Shown piece after piece: positions 1-7,324 of a DNA stretch of 20,209 bases. Position 1 is the stretch's first letter. Every line of letters starts with the position of its first letter. A program made the position numbers and the translations under genes. The stretch is from Thermoleophilia bacterium. Lineage in GTDB: Bacteria > Actinomycetota > Thermoleophilia > Gaiellales > Gaiellaceae. The notes beneath the pieces were generated by a model. That model was not told the origin of the DNA, did not search any database, and saw only the letters and a list, made by a program, of their open reading frames with translations. Where the stretch lies: assembly GCA_013362295.1 (NCBI GenBank), contig JABFWJ010000270.1:1-20209 (forward strand). Reading direction: 5' to 3'.

Positions 1-768
1 AGCGTCGTCCTCTACGAGCGGTCCGACGTGCTCGGCGGCCAGCTGCGAGTCGCCGCCGCCGGGCCGACGCGCGAGGAGCTGCTCGACTTCGTCACGTATC
101 TAGAAGGCGAGCTCCGCCGGCTCGGCGTCGAGATCCGCCTCGGCGCGGAGGCCGCACGGGCCGCCGTGCTCGCCGACGCGCCGGACCTCGTCGTGTGCGC
201 GGCGGGGGCGACGCCGCAGCCGGCGGACGTTCCCGTCTCCGGCGGCGGGCGGGTCGTGACGGTCTGGGACCTGCTCGGCGGCGTCGTCGGAGACCTCCCG
301 TCGACGGCGCTCGTAGCCGACGACGGCAGCGGCTTCTGGCATTCGATCAGCGCTGCCGAGTACCTCGCGCAACGCGGCGTGCAGGTCGAGCTCGTGACGC
401 CGGCGCCGGGCGTCGGGCTCGCGATCCCGCACGAGAGCGCGCGCAACGTCGCGACCCGGCTGGGGTCGGCCGGCGTCGACGTGCGCGTGCTGGCGAACGT
501 CGTCTCCGTCGACGGCGCACGTGTCTCGCTCGCGGAAGGGTTCGGCAAGAAGCACACGGAGACGGAGGCCGGCCTCGTCGTCGTCCGGACCGCGCTGCGC
601 GCGAACGACGAGCTGGCGCGCGCGCTCGAGGACGCCGGGCCTGCGCTCGCCACGATCGGCGACGCGTCGGCGCCGCGGCGACTGAATCACGCGGTCCTCG
701 ACGCAAACCTCGCGATCCGCGCCTTCGACGCCGGCCGGCTGCGCGCAGCCGCTGCGGCGCTCTCGTAG
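1..768 (+). CDS. FAD/NAD-dependent oxidoreductase of the TMADH / 2,4-dienoyl-CoA reductase type, 3' part
   Basis: The frame is open from the first base and ends at TAG 766-768, so only the C-terminal 255 residues are present. The visible part starts inside the FAD Rossmann fold with VVLYERSDVLGGQL, the 'E...LGGQL' signature of the C-terminal half of old-yellow-enzyme-type multidomain flavoproteins such as trimethylamine dehydrogenase, 2,4-dienoyl-CoA reductase and stachydrine demethylase. A second nucleotide-binding segment follows (ALVADDGSGFWHSISAAEYLAQRG), then the closing FAD segment with ATIGDASAPRRLNHAVLDA. Such enzymes normally have an N-terminal FMN barrel and an Fe-S cluster, which would lie upstream of the window. 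The substrate cannot be named from this part. The downstream neighbour is convergent and only 3 bp away. Confidence 0.82.
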   Translation, partial: SVVLYERSDVLGGQLRVAAAGPTREELLDFVTYLEGELRRLGVEIRLGAEAARAAVLADAPDLVVCAAGATPQPADVPVSGGGRVVTVWDLLGGVVGDLPSTALVADDGSGFWHSISAAEYLAQRGVQVELVTPAPGVGLAIPHESARNVATRLGSAGVDVRVLANVVSVDGARVSLAEGFGKKHTETEAGLVVVRTALRANDELARALEDAGPALATIGDASAPRRLNHAVLDANLAIRAFDAGRLRAAAAALS

Positions 769-771
769 CGG

Positions 772-1131
772 TCAGCCGTTCCCGCCTACGAAGCCCCGAT
801 AGACGCCGAGGAGCGCCTCCTTCTGCGGGTCGGTCAGCCGCGGGTCGGCGCGGATCACCGTCTCGGTGTCGATGCGCTCGCCCTCGTCGTCGTCGTCGAG
901 CAGCCCCGCCTGCGCGAGCAGCGTCTCGGGCGACATGCCGAAGGCGTCGGCGAGCGACTTGAGCACGCGGATCGAGGGTGCGTGCAATCCGCGCTCGAGC
1001 TGGCTCAGGTACGCGTCCGAGACCTCGGACGCCGCTGCAAGCTGGCGGAGCGAAAGCTTCGCCAGCTTGCGTTGCGTCTTGATGAACTGGCCGAACGCTT
1101 CGACCTGTTGCTTCCAAGGATCTTCGGCCAC
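772..1131 (-). CDS. XRE-family helix-turn-helix transcriptional regulator
   Basis: The protein has 119 residues. An XRE/cro-type helix-turn-helix spans about residues 12-66 (FIKTQRKLAKLSLRQLAAAS, then SDAYLSQLERG as the recognition helix and MSPETLLAQAG closing the domain). An acidic linker DDDDEGE and a short helical tail (residues 85-119, ADPRLTDPQKEALLGVYRGF) follow; there is no ligand-binding domain. It starts with GTG at 1131-1129, nine bases after the stop of the phasin-like gene, so the two are probably cotranscribed. No good Shine-Dalgarno is visible, so translation may depend on the upstream gene. The likely role is local control of the operon, possibly of storage-granule genes; that is inferred from the neighbour. 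Family call is confident, target unknown. Confidence 0.88.
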   Translation of the reverse strand: MAEDPWKQQVEAFGQFIKTQRKLAKLSLRQLAAASEVSDAYLSQLERGLHAPSIRVLKSLADAFGMSPETLLAQAGLLDDDDEGERIDTETVIRADPRLTDPQKEALLGVYRGFVGGNG

Positions 1132-1140
1132 GTAGGGATG

Positions 1141-1440
1141 TTACGAGTCGTGCGGCTGCGTCTTGTCGATCACCGGAGCGGCGGCTGAGAGCAGGTTCTC
1201 GGCGAACTCGCGCTGCACCTTCAGCAGCTGCTCGGCGAAGTCGAAGCTCGTCTGGACGAGCTGCTGCGGCGTCGGGAGCTCGTTCGCGAACGGCAGCGAC
1301 GGCGTCTCGGGGACGGCCTTCTCGACGGCCTCGGCCCACGCGTGGACGGCCTCCACGACGGCCTGCTGCGACTGGCGGATCGTGTTGAGCGTCTGCTCCT
1401 GCGCCTGCTGCGCGAAATCGGTGGTGGTCGTGCTGGGCAT
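1141..1440 (-). CDS. phasin-like short helical protein
   Basis: This 99-residue protein has no signal peptide and is rich in Gln, Ala, Glu and Val in an amphipathic helical pattern (residues 8-45 and 60-95, with AVVEAVHAWAEAVEKAV and FDFAEQLLKVQREFAENLLS), separated by a proline-containing linker (PETPSLPFANELPTP). Size and layout resemble phasin-type polyhydroxyalkanoate granule proteins of actinobacteria. The frame is open up to 1512, but the ATG at 1440-1438 is chosen because AAAGGAG sits just upstream and a promoter lies about 40 bases upstream. Pairing with an XRE regulator fits a granule-protein/regulator pair, but no PHA synthase is in view. It could be another helical scaffold protein. 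Confidence 0.65.
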   Translation of the reverse strand: MPSTTTTDFAQQAQEQTLNTIRQSQQAVVEAVHAWAEAVEKAVPETPSLPFANELPTPQQLVQTSFDFAEQLLKVQREFAENLLSAAAPVIDKTQPHDS

Positions 1441-1478
1441 GTGGTTCTCCTTTCGGTCGTGCCGGAATGGGCTTGCGT

Positions 1479-1487
1479 AGTATACCA
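1479..1487 (-). promoter_or_regulatory. extended -10 promoter of the phasin-like/XRE operon
   Basis: On the minus strand the sequence reads TGG TATACT, a near-perfect -10 with the extended TGN motif. No convincing -35 is seen at 16-18 bp. A transcript starting about 7 bases downstream would have a leader of about 30 nt that contains the AAAGGAG site before the ATG at 1440. Confidence 0.65.
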
Positions 1488-1566
1488 CGCATCCGCGGTC
1501 TTTGCCAGGCAAACCCGATCGCCGGTAGTGCGAATCGTCGACCGGTGGTGTGTCGTTGGTCTAGAG

Positions 1567-1890
1567 ATGGGCGACCGCGTCCGCCACTACAGCCACTCGG
1601 CGCAGCTCGGGCTTCGTGGATCGCTCGCCTTGGGAGCGGTCGGCGTCGGATCTCAGGCGTTCTTCGCATTCACGGGGCGGTGGTTTCTCTTCGCGACGTC
1701 GGTGCTGCTCGGCGTGGGTATGCCGGTCCTCGGCCTGAGCGCGCCGTCTCGGTGGGAAGAGGCCGGTCATGCGATCACCGGGCAGTGGTTAGACGCTCGG
1801 CGGGTCAACCGCCGGCGAGCGGCGATAGCCGCGACCGCGTTGGGCGGTGCTGCAGCGGTGATCTTCGTTTGCGCCCTCGTGATCGGATGA
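1567..1890 (+). CDS. small integral membrane protein of unknown function
   Basis: The protein has 107 residues from ATG 1567. Three hydrophobic stretches could be membrane helices: about residues 14-33 (GLRGSLALGAVGVG...), 38-57 (WFLFATSVLLGVGMPVLGLS) and 83-106 (AAIAATALGGAAAVIFVCALVIG). Between the last two lies a polar loop with basic residues (RRVNRRR). The frame is open further upstream and there is no strong Shine-Dalgarno, so the start is uncertain. Its TGA overlaps the ATG of the next gene (ATGA, 1887-1890), so the two are probably translated together. No family recognised. Confidence 0.55.
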   Translation: MGDRVRHYSHSAQLGLRGSLALGAVGVGSQAFFAFTGRWFLFATSVLLGVGMPVLGLSAPSRWEEAGHAITGQWLDARRVNRRRAAIAATALGGAAAVIFVCALVIG

Positions 1891-2264
1891 CGCGGTTTCG
1901 GTCGGAAGACGCCTTCGCGTCCCTGGATCGCCAAGACTGGCCCGAGATCGCAGTCAAGGCGTGCCGCCTAGCCATCCGTGCGGCCGGGGTCGATGACACA
2001 ACGGCGCTCGATGCGCTTCGCGCACTCGAACGAAGAACCGTTGATGCCGAGGCCGCTGCTTCGATGTGCGAACTCGCCGATCGCTTCGACCAGGCCGCGT
2101 GGGACGCGCAGGCCGCATCCGACTACGACGTCTTGTTCCGCCGCGCACGGGCTGTCTCGGCGCTTGCCTTCGCCTTGTCGGAAGAGCCTGATGAAGCGAT
2201 CTACGAAGCCGCGCACGCCGTTGGAACGCCGGAGGATCTCGTAAGGCAACTCGGTGACGAGTAG
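1887..2264 (+). CDS. hypothetical helical protein coupled to the membrane protein
   Basis: This 125-residue protein begins at an ATG that overlaps the preceding stop (ATGA), typical of translational coupling. It is acidic, probably all-helical and cytoplasmic, with many Ala, Asp and Glu residues (TVDAEAAASMCELADRFDQAAWDAQ, given here as parts TVDAEAAASM and ADRFDQAAWDAQ). No signal peptide, membrane helix or catalytic motif is seen. The pairing of a small membrane protein with a small acidic cytoplasmic protein is the only functional hint; an immunity or accessory pair is possible but not shown. The gene ends just before the 126-bp repeat. Confidence 0.55.
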   Translation: MTRFRSEDAFASLDRQDWPEIAVKACRLAIRAAGVDDTTALDALRALERRTVDAEAAASMCELADRFDQAAWDAQAASDYDVLFRRARAVSALAFALSEEPDEAIYEAAHAVGTPEDLVRQLGDE

Positions 2265-2276
2265 GTGGAGCGCGGC

Positions 2277-2402
2277 CGCTTGGGCCAGCGTTCCTCGATA
2301 CACCCTGACGGGCCCCGACTAAGTGTTGAGTCAACACAAAGCTTCGGAGCGTCAGTCAGCTTTGTGTTGAGTCAACACAAAGTGCAGGGCGCTCGGCTGC
2401 GC
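2277..2402 (+). repeat. 126-bp dispersed element, left copy (inverted relative to 11027-11152)
   Basis: By hand alignment, this segment and the reverse complement of 11027-11152 match over 126 bases with about 14 substitutions and two 1-base indels. It contains two palindromes sharing the core GTGTTGAGTCAACAC: 2323-2337 (15 bp) and 2360-2382 (23 bp with flanks), with centres at 2330 and 2371, 41 bp apart. All bases of the palindromes are the same in both copies apart from the outermost pair of the longer one, while the spacer and flanks have changed. The element lies between convergent genes (ends at 2264 and 2554). No open reading frame of its own is credible. Confidence 0.85.
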
Positions 2403-2553
2403 AGGCGTCCTTACGTGGTCCGAAGGCGCCAAGAACTCAAAACGCGCGCGCGTGCCGTGGAGAACCGGCGATGAAAGGGGTGGCGAACGGCCCGTTGGCG
2501 AGCTCGTCGGGCGCCTTCGCCTCAGTGGCGCCGCGTTCGGTGCGGCCCGTGGT
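2403..2553. other. intergenic remainder without recognised features
   Basis: This stretch lies between the left repeat and the 3' end of the histidine kinase. It has a GGCGCC/GGCGCC inverted repeat around 2509-2532 that could form a weak hairpin, but there is no U-tract and no convincing gene. Confidence 0.4.
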
Positions 2554-4376
2554 TCAGGCGGCCGCGGCTGTGACGACGGCTGCAGGCAGTTTGATCTCGA
2601 AGGTGGTGCCGTGGGCACCTGTCTCGCGAATGCGGATTGTGCCTCCGCTCTGCTCGATCGTTCCGTGCGCGCTCGCGAGTCCCAGACCCGTTCCGGTGGG
2701 CTTGGTTGTGAAGAACGGTTCGAAGATCTGGCCCGCGATCGTCGGGGGAATGCCCGAGCCGGTGTCGCTCACGGTGAGCACGATGCTGTCGCCGTCGTCC
2801 GCCGGTTGAAGGTCGAGCGTCAGCGTGCCGCCGTCGGGCATCGCGTCTTTCGCGTTCACGGCGAGGTTGATGATCACCTGCTCGACCTGCGAACGGTCGA
2901 CGCAGGCGGTCAGCAGTTGCGGCGAGGCGCGGTAGCGAATCTCGATTTGCGCGCCGAGCAGGGGTCGCAGGAGGTCGAGCAATTCGCTCGTGATGAGGCG
3001 CAGGTCGGTCGGACGCGGCTGCATTTGCTGGCGGCGGCTGAAGGCGAGCAGCTGGTGTACGAGCTTGCTCGACCGGTCGGCGCTGTCGACGATCACCGCG
3101 AGATCGCCGCGCGCTGCTGCGATCGTGGTGCGGGCGGCGGCGAGCTCGGCGTAGCCACGGATCGCGAGCAGCATGTTGTTGAAGTTGTGCGCGAGCCCGG
3201 CCGCCAGTTCGCCGATCGCGTCTAGGCGCTCCTGGCGTCGGAGCTGCTGCTCGAGCTCGTGCCGCTCGGTGATGTCGACCCAGAAGCCCTGGACATACAG
3301 CGGCTGTCCTTCCGGATCGTGCACGAGCGTGCGGCGGCTGTCGATCCAGCGGTGGCTGCCGTCCGCGGCGATCAGCCGGTACTCGCGTGCGGTGTCCGTT
3401 TGGCCGCTGAAGCGGGCAGCGTGGACGTCGTCGTGGAAGAGTGGGTCGAGGACGGTGAAGAAGAAATCCTTGTCGTCGAGCCAGCGCTCGACCGGGTAGC
3501 CCAGGAACTCGACGACTTGCGGGCTGATGTAGAGCGTCTGTCCGAGGTCTCGGGCGTCCTCTATGTACGTCACGAGCGGCAGCTCGTTGATCAAGGACTG
3601 GTAGCGGCGCTGGGCGGATGCGGCGCGCTCTTCGGCCTCCCGCTCGGCCGTGACGTCCAGGAGCACGCCCTGGACGTAAAGTGGGCGCCCGCGCTCGTCG
3701 TTGATCAGGGTTCCGCGGTCGACGATCCATCGATATCGACCGGCGAGATCGCGCAGACGGTAGAGCTCGTCGAAGCGGCCGCCGTCGGTGATCGCCCGCC
3801 CCAAATCCTCGAGCACCCGCTCACGATCGGCCGGGTGCAGGATCGAGGCGAAAACTCCGCGTCACCGACCCACGTCTCCGGGGGGTAGCCGAGCATCCGG
3901 ACGATCTCCGGGTTCGAGTAGACATTGGTCGCCGATGTGTCCGGCAGGTCGAGGTAGAGGCCGACCGGGAGCTCCTCGACGAGCATCCGATAGCGATGGT
4001 CGGAGCGAGTTAGGCGTGCCTGCTCGCGCCGCGACCGACCCGCGAGGACCGGGACCGCCGAGGCGACGGCGATGAAGAGAAGCGTGTCGAAGACGTCTTC
4101 GCCTGACCCGCCGAACGCGAACAAGGCGGCGCCGGCGATCGTTGCCGCGAAGCCGGCTCGTGTCCTGAATGCTGTTGCGACGACAACGGCCGCGACCAAG
4201 ACGAGAGCGGGATGATCGAGCCCAAGGCGGGTCGCGAGGAGGAACGCGGCGGCCGCGGCGGCGACACCCGGAACGAGGGGGACGAGGGCGCGCACGGCGC
4301 CGGGACCGCGCAGCGGCTCGCCTTCAGCGAGCAGATTCTCGAATTGGTCCGAGCGGCCGCGACCCCGCAGTTCCAT
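2554..4376 (-). CDS. membrane PAS-domain sensor histidine kinase, interrupted by a 1-base frameshift
   Basis: Read as one gene, with one base restored, this encodes about 607 residues. The first frame (4376 down to about 3852) has hydrophobic helices at roughly residues 30-125, similar to the four-helix DUF4118 sensor region, then a PAS domain (RYRMLVEELPVGLYLDL ... IVRMLGYPPETWVGDAEF). At F175 the frame is lost, and the same PAS domain continues in the next frame as FASILHPADRERVLEDLG. That second frame (open ATG at 3816) holds the PAS C-cap, a second PAS (RRYQSLINELPLVTYIED ... WVDITERHE), the phospho-acceptor H210 (GLAHNFNN, numbered from the 3816 ATG) and the ATPase: N box VNAKDAMPDGG, G1 DTGSGIP, F box EPFFTTK, G2 GTGLGLASAHG. 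The kinase core is intact. No response regulator is adjacent. The initiator at 4376 is uncertain. Confidence 0.8.
3851..3854 (-). other. frameshift site in the histidine kinase
   Basis: The minus strand reads GAG TTTT CGCC. A fifth T would give GAG TTT TTC GCC and join the two halves of the PAS domain exactly. The total of 1823 bases from ATG to stop is one short of a multiple of three. The cause could be a homopolymer sequencing or assembly error, or a true inactivating or phase-variable mutation. Confidence 0.85.
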
Positions 4377-4454
4377 CCCTCGGGTATCGGCCGAAGGCGA
4401 GAGGACTTGAGCGGCCGTTCCGCCGGCCTTGCAGGGAGATTTCGGTCATCTCCC

Positions 4455-4688
4455 TCATCGCCGGACATCGCGGCCGGTTCGTCTGAGCAGCTGGGCAACG
4501 GCCCAAGCCATCGAGAGCTCGTGGCGGCCGCGGCGGGTGAGCCGGTAGAGCCCGCGCCGTCGCATCACGAGCCCGCGGGCTTCGAGCTGACGCAGCGCGG
4601 CGAAGGTCGTTCCGTCCCGGACCGTGCGGCCCAGATCGGCCGGGTGGGGGTGCCGCAATACCAGCGCGAGGAGCCGTGCGTGGCCCAT
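4455..4688 (-). CDS. small winged-helix DNA-binding protein
   Basis: The protein has 77 residues. The pattern HPADLGRTVRDGTTFAALRQL, then EARGLV and a beta-wing LYRLTRRGRHEL, is typical of winged-helix domains of the PadR/MarR type, in which a recognition helix is followed by a wing ending in LT..G...L. There is no effector domain, so it may be a minimal regulator. The ATG at 4688-4686 has no Shine-Dalgarno, but TACCGT lies five bases before it, a fit to a leaderless promoter. It lies between the SMP-30-like gene (39 bp upstream) and the histidine kinase (78 bp downstream), all on the same strand, so it may control one or both. Confidence 0.65.
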   Translation of the reverse strand: MGHARLLALVLRHPHPADLGRTVRDGTTFAALRQLEARGLVMRRRGLYRLTRRGRHELSMAWAVAQLLRRTGRDVRR

Positions 4689-4727
4689 GCCGCACGGTAC
4701 GCGTTTTCGAGTTCATCGGATGGGTGT

Positions 4728-5588
4728 CTAGAGCGCGCCCGGGATGAGCGGCAGTCCGCCGGCGGCGTCGGTCTCGACGGCCCAGAGGGTGCCCGTGCGC
4801 TGAGAGGCCTCGATCTCCGCGACGTGGGTCGCCGTCACGTAGAGCGTCGGCCCGTCGAAGATGCAATTCGTCGCGTGCTCGCCGAGATCGATGTGCTCGA
4901 GGAGCGCACCGTCGGCCGAGAGGACGCTGACACCCTCCGAGACCGTCGTGCACACGAACGCACGGCCGTCCGCGGCGAACGCCATGCCGTCGGGCACGTA
5001 GTCGTCCGAGAGCTGGCAGAAGACGGTCGGAGCGCCGTCGTCGAGCCGGCAGACGCGGTGGGCCATCGACTCGGTCCAGTACAGCCGGCGCTGCGCGTCG
5101 AACGCGATCCCGTTCGGATACACGTCCGGGAGCTCGAGGATCATCTCGCCGCCGTTGCGATCGGCGACGAAGAGCCGGCCCGGCGAGCGGACGTCGAAGC
5201 GATCGTCGTGCTCGGAGCCGGAATCGGTGAACCAGAGTCGTCCGTCGGGACCGAACGCGAGGTCGTTGGGGCCGTAGAGCGTGCGCCCGTCGAGCTCGGA
5301 GTGCAGCAGCTCGACCGTGCCGTCGGCGCGGACGCGTTGGATGCCCGAGACCGCGCTCGTGTCGCCGCTGCCGGGCACGTTGCCACCCTGGGTGACATAG
5401 ATCGCGCCGTCGGAGCCGAGCACCGCACCCCACGGCGAGCCACCCGTGACCGCGAACGTTCCCACCGACCCTTCGGCATAGACAGAGAGCTCACCGATGT
5501 TGCCGTCGCAGAAGACGAGCCTTCCATCGGGAAGGACGGTCGGGCCCTCCGGAAAGCCGAGCCCGGAGGCGAGTAGGCGGACGTCCAT
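4728..5588 (-). CDS. SMP-30/gluconolactonase/LRE family hydrolase
   Basis: The protein has 286 residues from ATG 5588; a longer open frame to 5636 is disfavoured because homology-like sequence starts at DVRLLASGLGFPEGP. It has the six-bladed beta-propeller repeats of the family (DGRLVFCD, DGAIYVTQ, DGRLWFTDSG, RRLYWTES, DGRAFVCT). The divalent-metal and catalytic residues of SMP-30 proteins are seen as E14 (FPEGP), N108 (GPNDLAFGPDG), N159 (YPNGIAFD) and D200 (PDGMAF). Members hydrolyse sugar lactones such as gluconolactone, usually in the cytoplasm. It is divergent from the ABC importer 125 bp away, so a role in processing the imported compound is possible. The exact substrate is not determinable. 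Confidence 0.85.
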   Translation of the reverse strand: MDVRLLASGLGFPEGPTVLPDGRLVFCDGNIGELSVYAEGSVGTFAVTGGSPWGAVLGSDGAIYVTQGGNVPGSGDTSAVSGIQRVRADGTVELLHSELDGRTLYGPNDLAFGPDGRLWFTDSGSEHDDRFDVRSPGRLFVADRNGGEMILELPDVYPNGIAFDAQRRLYWTESMAHRVCRLDDGAPTVFCQLSDDYVPDGMAFAADGRAFVCTTVSEGVSVLSADGALLEHIDLGEHATNCIFDGPTLYVTATHVAEIEASQRTGTLWAVETDAAGGLPLIPGAL

Positions 5589-5596
5589 CGTCGCCG

Positions 5597-5602
5597 ATCC
5601 TA
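5597..5602 (-). promoter_or_regulatory. -10 element (TAGGAT) before the SMP-30-like gene
   Basis: The minus strand reads TATAGGAT, eight bases, then ATG (5588). The TANNNT-to-start distance predicts a leaderless or near-leaderless transcript. No clear -35 is seen. Confidence 0.45.
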
Positions 5603-5713
5603 TAGCGCGCGATCCGGGCGAACCCGAGCGGCGCATCGGCCGTGCCGCCGCGCCCTTGCACGAGTGATCGAGCCGAGCCTACGATCGAGGCCCCGCTCGA
5701 CGGAAGGAGCACT

Positions 5714-7324
5714 ATGGCATCGGGAAGCGATCCCACGGCCGCGACGCCGCAGGACGAGCGCGACTCCTCGACCTCCGGCTTGACGCGCAGGCGGCTGCTG
5801 CAGCGGGCAGCGGCGGCCGGCATCGTCGTCGGCTCGGCCGGCGGCATTCTCGGCGCGGCCGGCAACGCTTGGGCGACGGCGTCCGCGACGCCGAAGCGCG
5901 GCGGCACGCTCCGCATCGGGATGGTCGGCGGCGGCCAGTCGGAGACACTCGATCCGAACCTCGCCGTGTCGACGATCGACACGTGCCGGATGCTGACGCT
6001 CTATGACCTGCTCGTGCATGCGCGGCCGGACCTGAGCATCGAGATGCGTCTCGCGACCGAGTTCCTGCCGAACAAGGACGCGACGCGCTGGACGATCAAG
6101 CTGCGCAAGGGTGTCGTCTGGCACAACGGCAAGCCGTTCGGCGCCGATGACGTCATGTACACGCTGCGCCGGATCGCCGCCTCGAAGACGAACGGCGCGC
6201 TGCCGGCCGTGCAGCCTTTCAACCTCGCGGGCATGCGCAAGGTGAACGCGCACGAGGTCGAGCTGCCGCTGCACGTCCCGGTCGCCGATCTCGCGCCGGC
6301 GTTCGTCTTCTACCCGATGGTGATCGTGCAGAACGGCTGGAAGAACTTCCGCAAGCCGGTCGGCACCGGCGCGTTCATGGCGGACAAGTTCAAGCCGGGC
6401 CAAGGCAGCCTCTTCACGCGCAACCCGCACTACTGGGTGAGCGGGCTGCCGTACGTCGACGCGGTCGAGATCAGCTCGATTCCCGACTCGCAGGCACGGC
6501 TGAACGCACTTCTCTCGGGGCAGGTCGATGCCGTCGAGCAGCTGACGTTCGCGCAGGCGAAGGACCAGCAGGGCAAGAGTCAGATCCGGGTGCTCGTCGG
6601 GAACGGTCCGCAGATCGTGCCCATCACGATGTCTGCCGATCTGAAGCCGTTCAACGACGTTCGCGTCCGCCAGGCGTTCCGGCTGATGGCCGACCGCCCG
6701 GCGCTGATCAAGGGCGCGCAATTCGGATACGGAGAGATCGGCAACGACCTCGCCGGCAAGGGATTGAAGTGGTATGCGAGCGACCTCCCGCAGCGCCACC
6801 AGGACATCGAGAAGGCGAAGTTCCTGCTCAAGAAGGCCGGCGCCGAGAAACTGAAGGTGACGCTCTACTCGAGCACGGCGATCGCGGGCATGCTCGAGTC
6901 GGCGACGATCTTCGCGCAGCAGGCGAAGCAGGCCGGCGTCTCGGTCAACGTCAACAACGGCCCGCCCGACTCGTACTTCACGTCGAAATACCTGAAGTGG
7001 GCGTTCGGGCAGACGAACTGGCCGGCGATCCCGATCCCGACGTGGATCAACGAGTCGCTGACCTCGAAGGCCTTCTACAACGAGACGCATTGGAAGCGTC
7101 CGAGCTTCGACAAGCTCGTACTAAAGGCGCAGGGCGAGAAGGACCCGGCGAAGGCGAAGGAGCTCTGGCACGAGGTGCAGAAGATCCTCTACGACCAGGG
7201 CGGTTACCTGATCTGGGGCTTCGCACCGTTCCTCGACGGCGTCTCGAAGAAGGTGCAAGGCGTCGTGCCGAGCGGGTTCTTCGCGCTCGGCAACTTCGAC
7301 TTCCAGCACTTCTGGCTTAAGTGA
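5714..7324 (+). CDS. ABC transporter substrate-binding protein, SBP_bac_5 (DppA/OppA) family, Tat-exported
   Basis: The protein has 536 residues. The ATG at 5714 is preceded by GGAAGGAG at good spacing, which decides the start over the longer open frame. A twin-arginine signal is present: residues 24-29 TRRRLL, then a hydrophobic run (AAAAGIVVGSAGGILGAAG) and an Ala-rich cleavage region near residue 55. The mature part begins with KRGGTLRIG and has the family features ETLDPNL, TLYDLL, the cluster signature region AT.RWTIKLRKGVVWHNGKPFGADDV, and later VRQAFRLMADRPALI. Such proteins bind peptides, opines, nickel chelates or other solutes outside the membrane and deliver them to the two permeases encoded next. 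Its TGA overlaps the GTG of the next gene. Confidence 0.92.
   Translation: MASGSDPTAATPQDERDSSTSGLTRRRLLQRAAAAGIVVGSAGGILGAAGNAWATASATPKRGGTLRIGMVGGGQSETLDPNLAVSTIDTCRMLTLYDLLVHARPDLSIEMRLATEFLPNKDATRWTIKLRKGVVWHNGKPFGADDVMYTLRRIAASKTNGALPAVQPFNLAGMRKVNAHEVELPLHVPVADLAPAFVFYPMVIVQNGWKNFRKPVGTGAFMADKFKPGQGSLFTRNPHYWVSGLPYVDAVEISSIPDSQARLNALLSGQVDAVEQLTFAQAKDQQGKSQIRVLVGNGPQIVPITMSADLKPFNDVRVRQAFRLMADRPALIKGAQFGYGEIGNDLAGKGLKWYASDLPQRHQDIEKAKFLLKKAGAEKLKVTLYSSTAIAGMLESATIFAQQAKQAGVSVNVNNGPPDSYFTSKYLKWAFGQTNWPAIPIPTWINESLTSKAFYNETHWKRPSFDKLVLKAQGEKDPAKAKELWHEVQKILYDQGGYLIWGFAPFLDGVSKKVQGVVPSGFFALGNFDFQHFWLK

Noticed and set aside
2321..2382. The repeated palindromes as a short CRISPR array
   Set aside because: Only two units per site, the spacer is nearly the same in both distant copies, and there are no cas genes.
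2360..2382. The palindrome as a simple intrinsic terminator
   Set aside because: The stem is AT-rich with a 3-5-base loop and no T-run, each element has two of them with fixed spacing, and conserved flanks are unexplained by termination. A secondary role as terminator between convergent genes cannot be excluded.
2265..2474. 69-codon plus-strand frame through the left repeat
   Set aside because: It reads across the palindromes and has low-complexity Arg-rich sequence; the repeat is better explained as non-coding. The 10999-11343 frame through the right copy is rejected likewise.
4212..5576. 454-codon plus-strand open frame over the winged-helix and SMP-30-like genes
   Set aside because: Composition is typical of the antisense of a high-GC gene; the minus strand shows beta-propeller repeats and catalytic residues.
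5600..7090. 496-codon open frame on the minus strand opposite the binding-protein gene
   Set aside because: It is an antisense shadow of a GC-rich gene: rich in Arg, Asp and Leu, with no recognisable motif, while the plus strand has a full family match, Tat signal and ribosome binding site.
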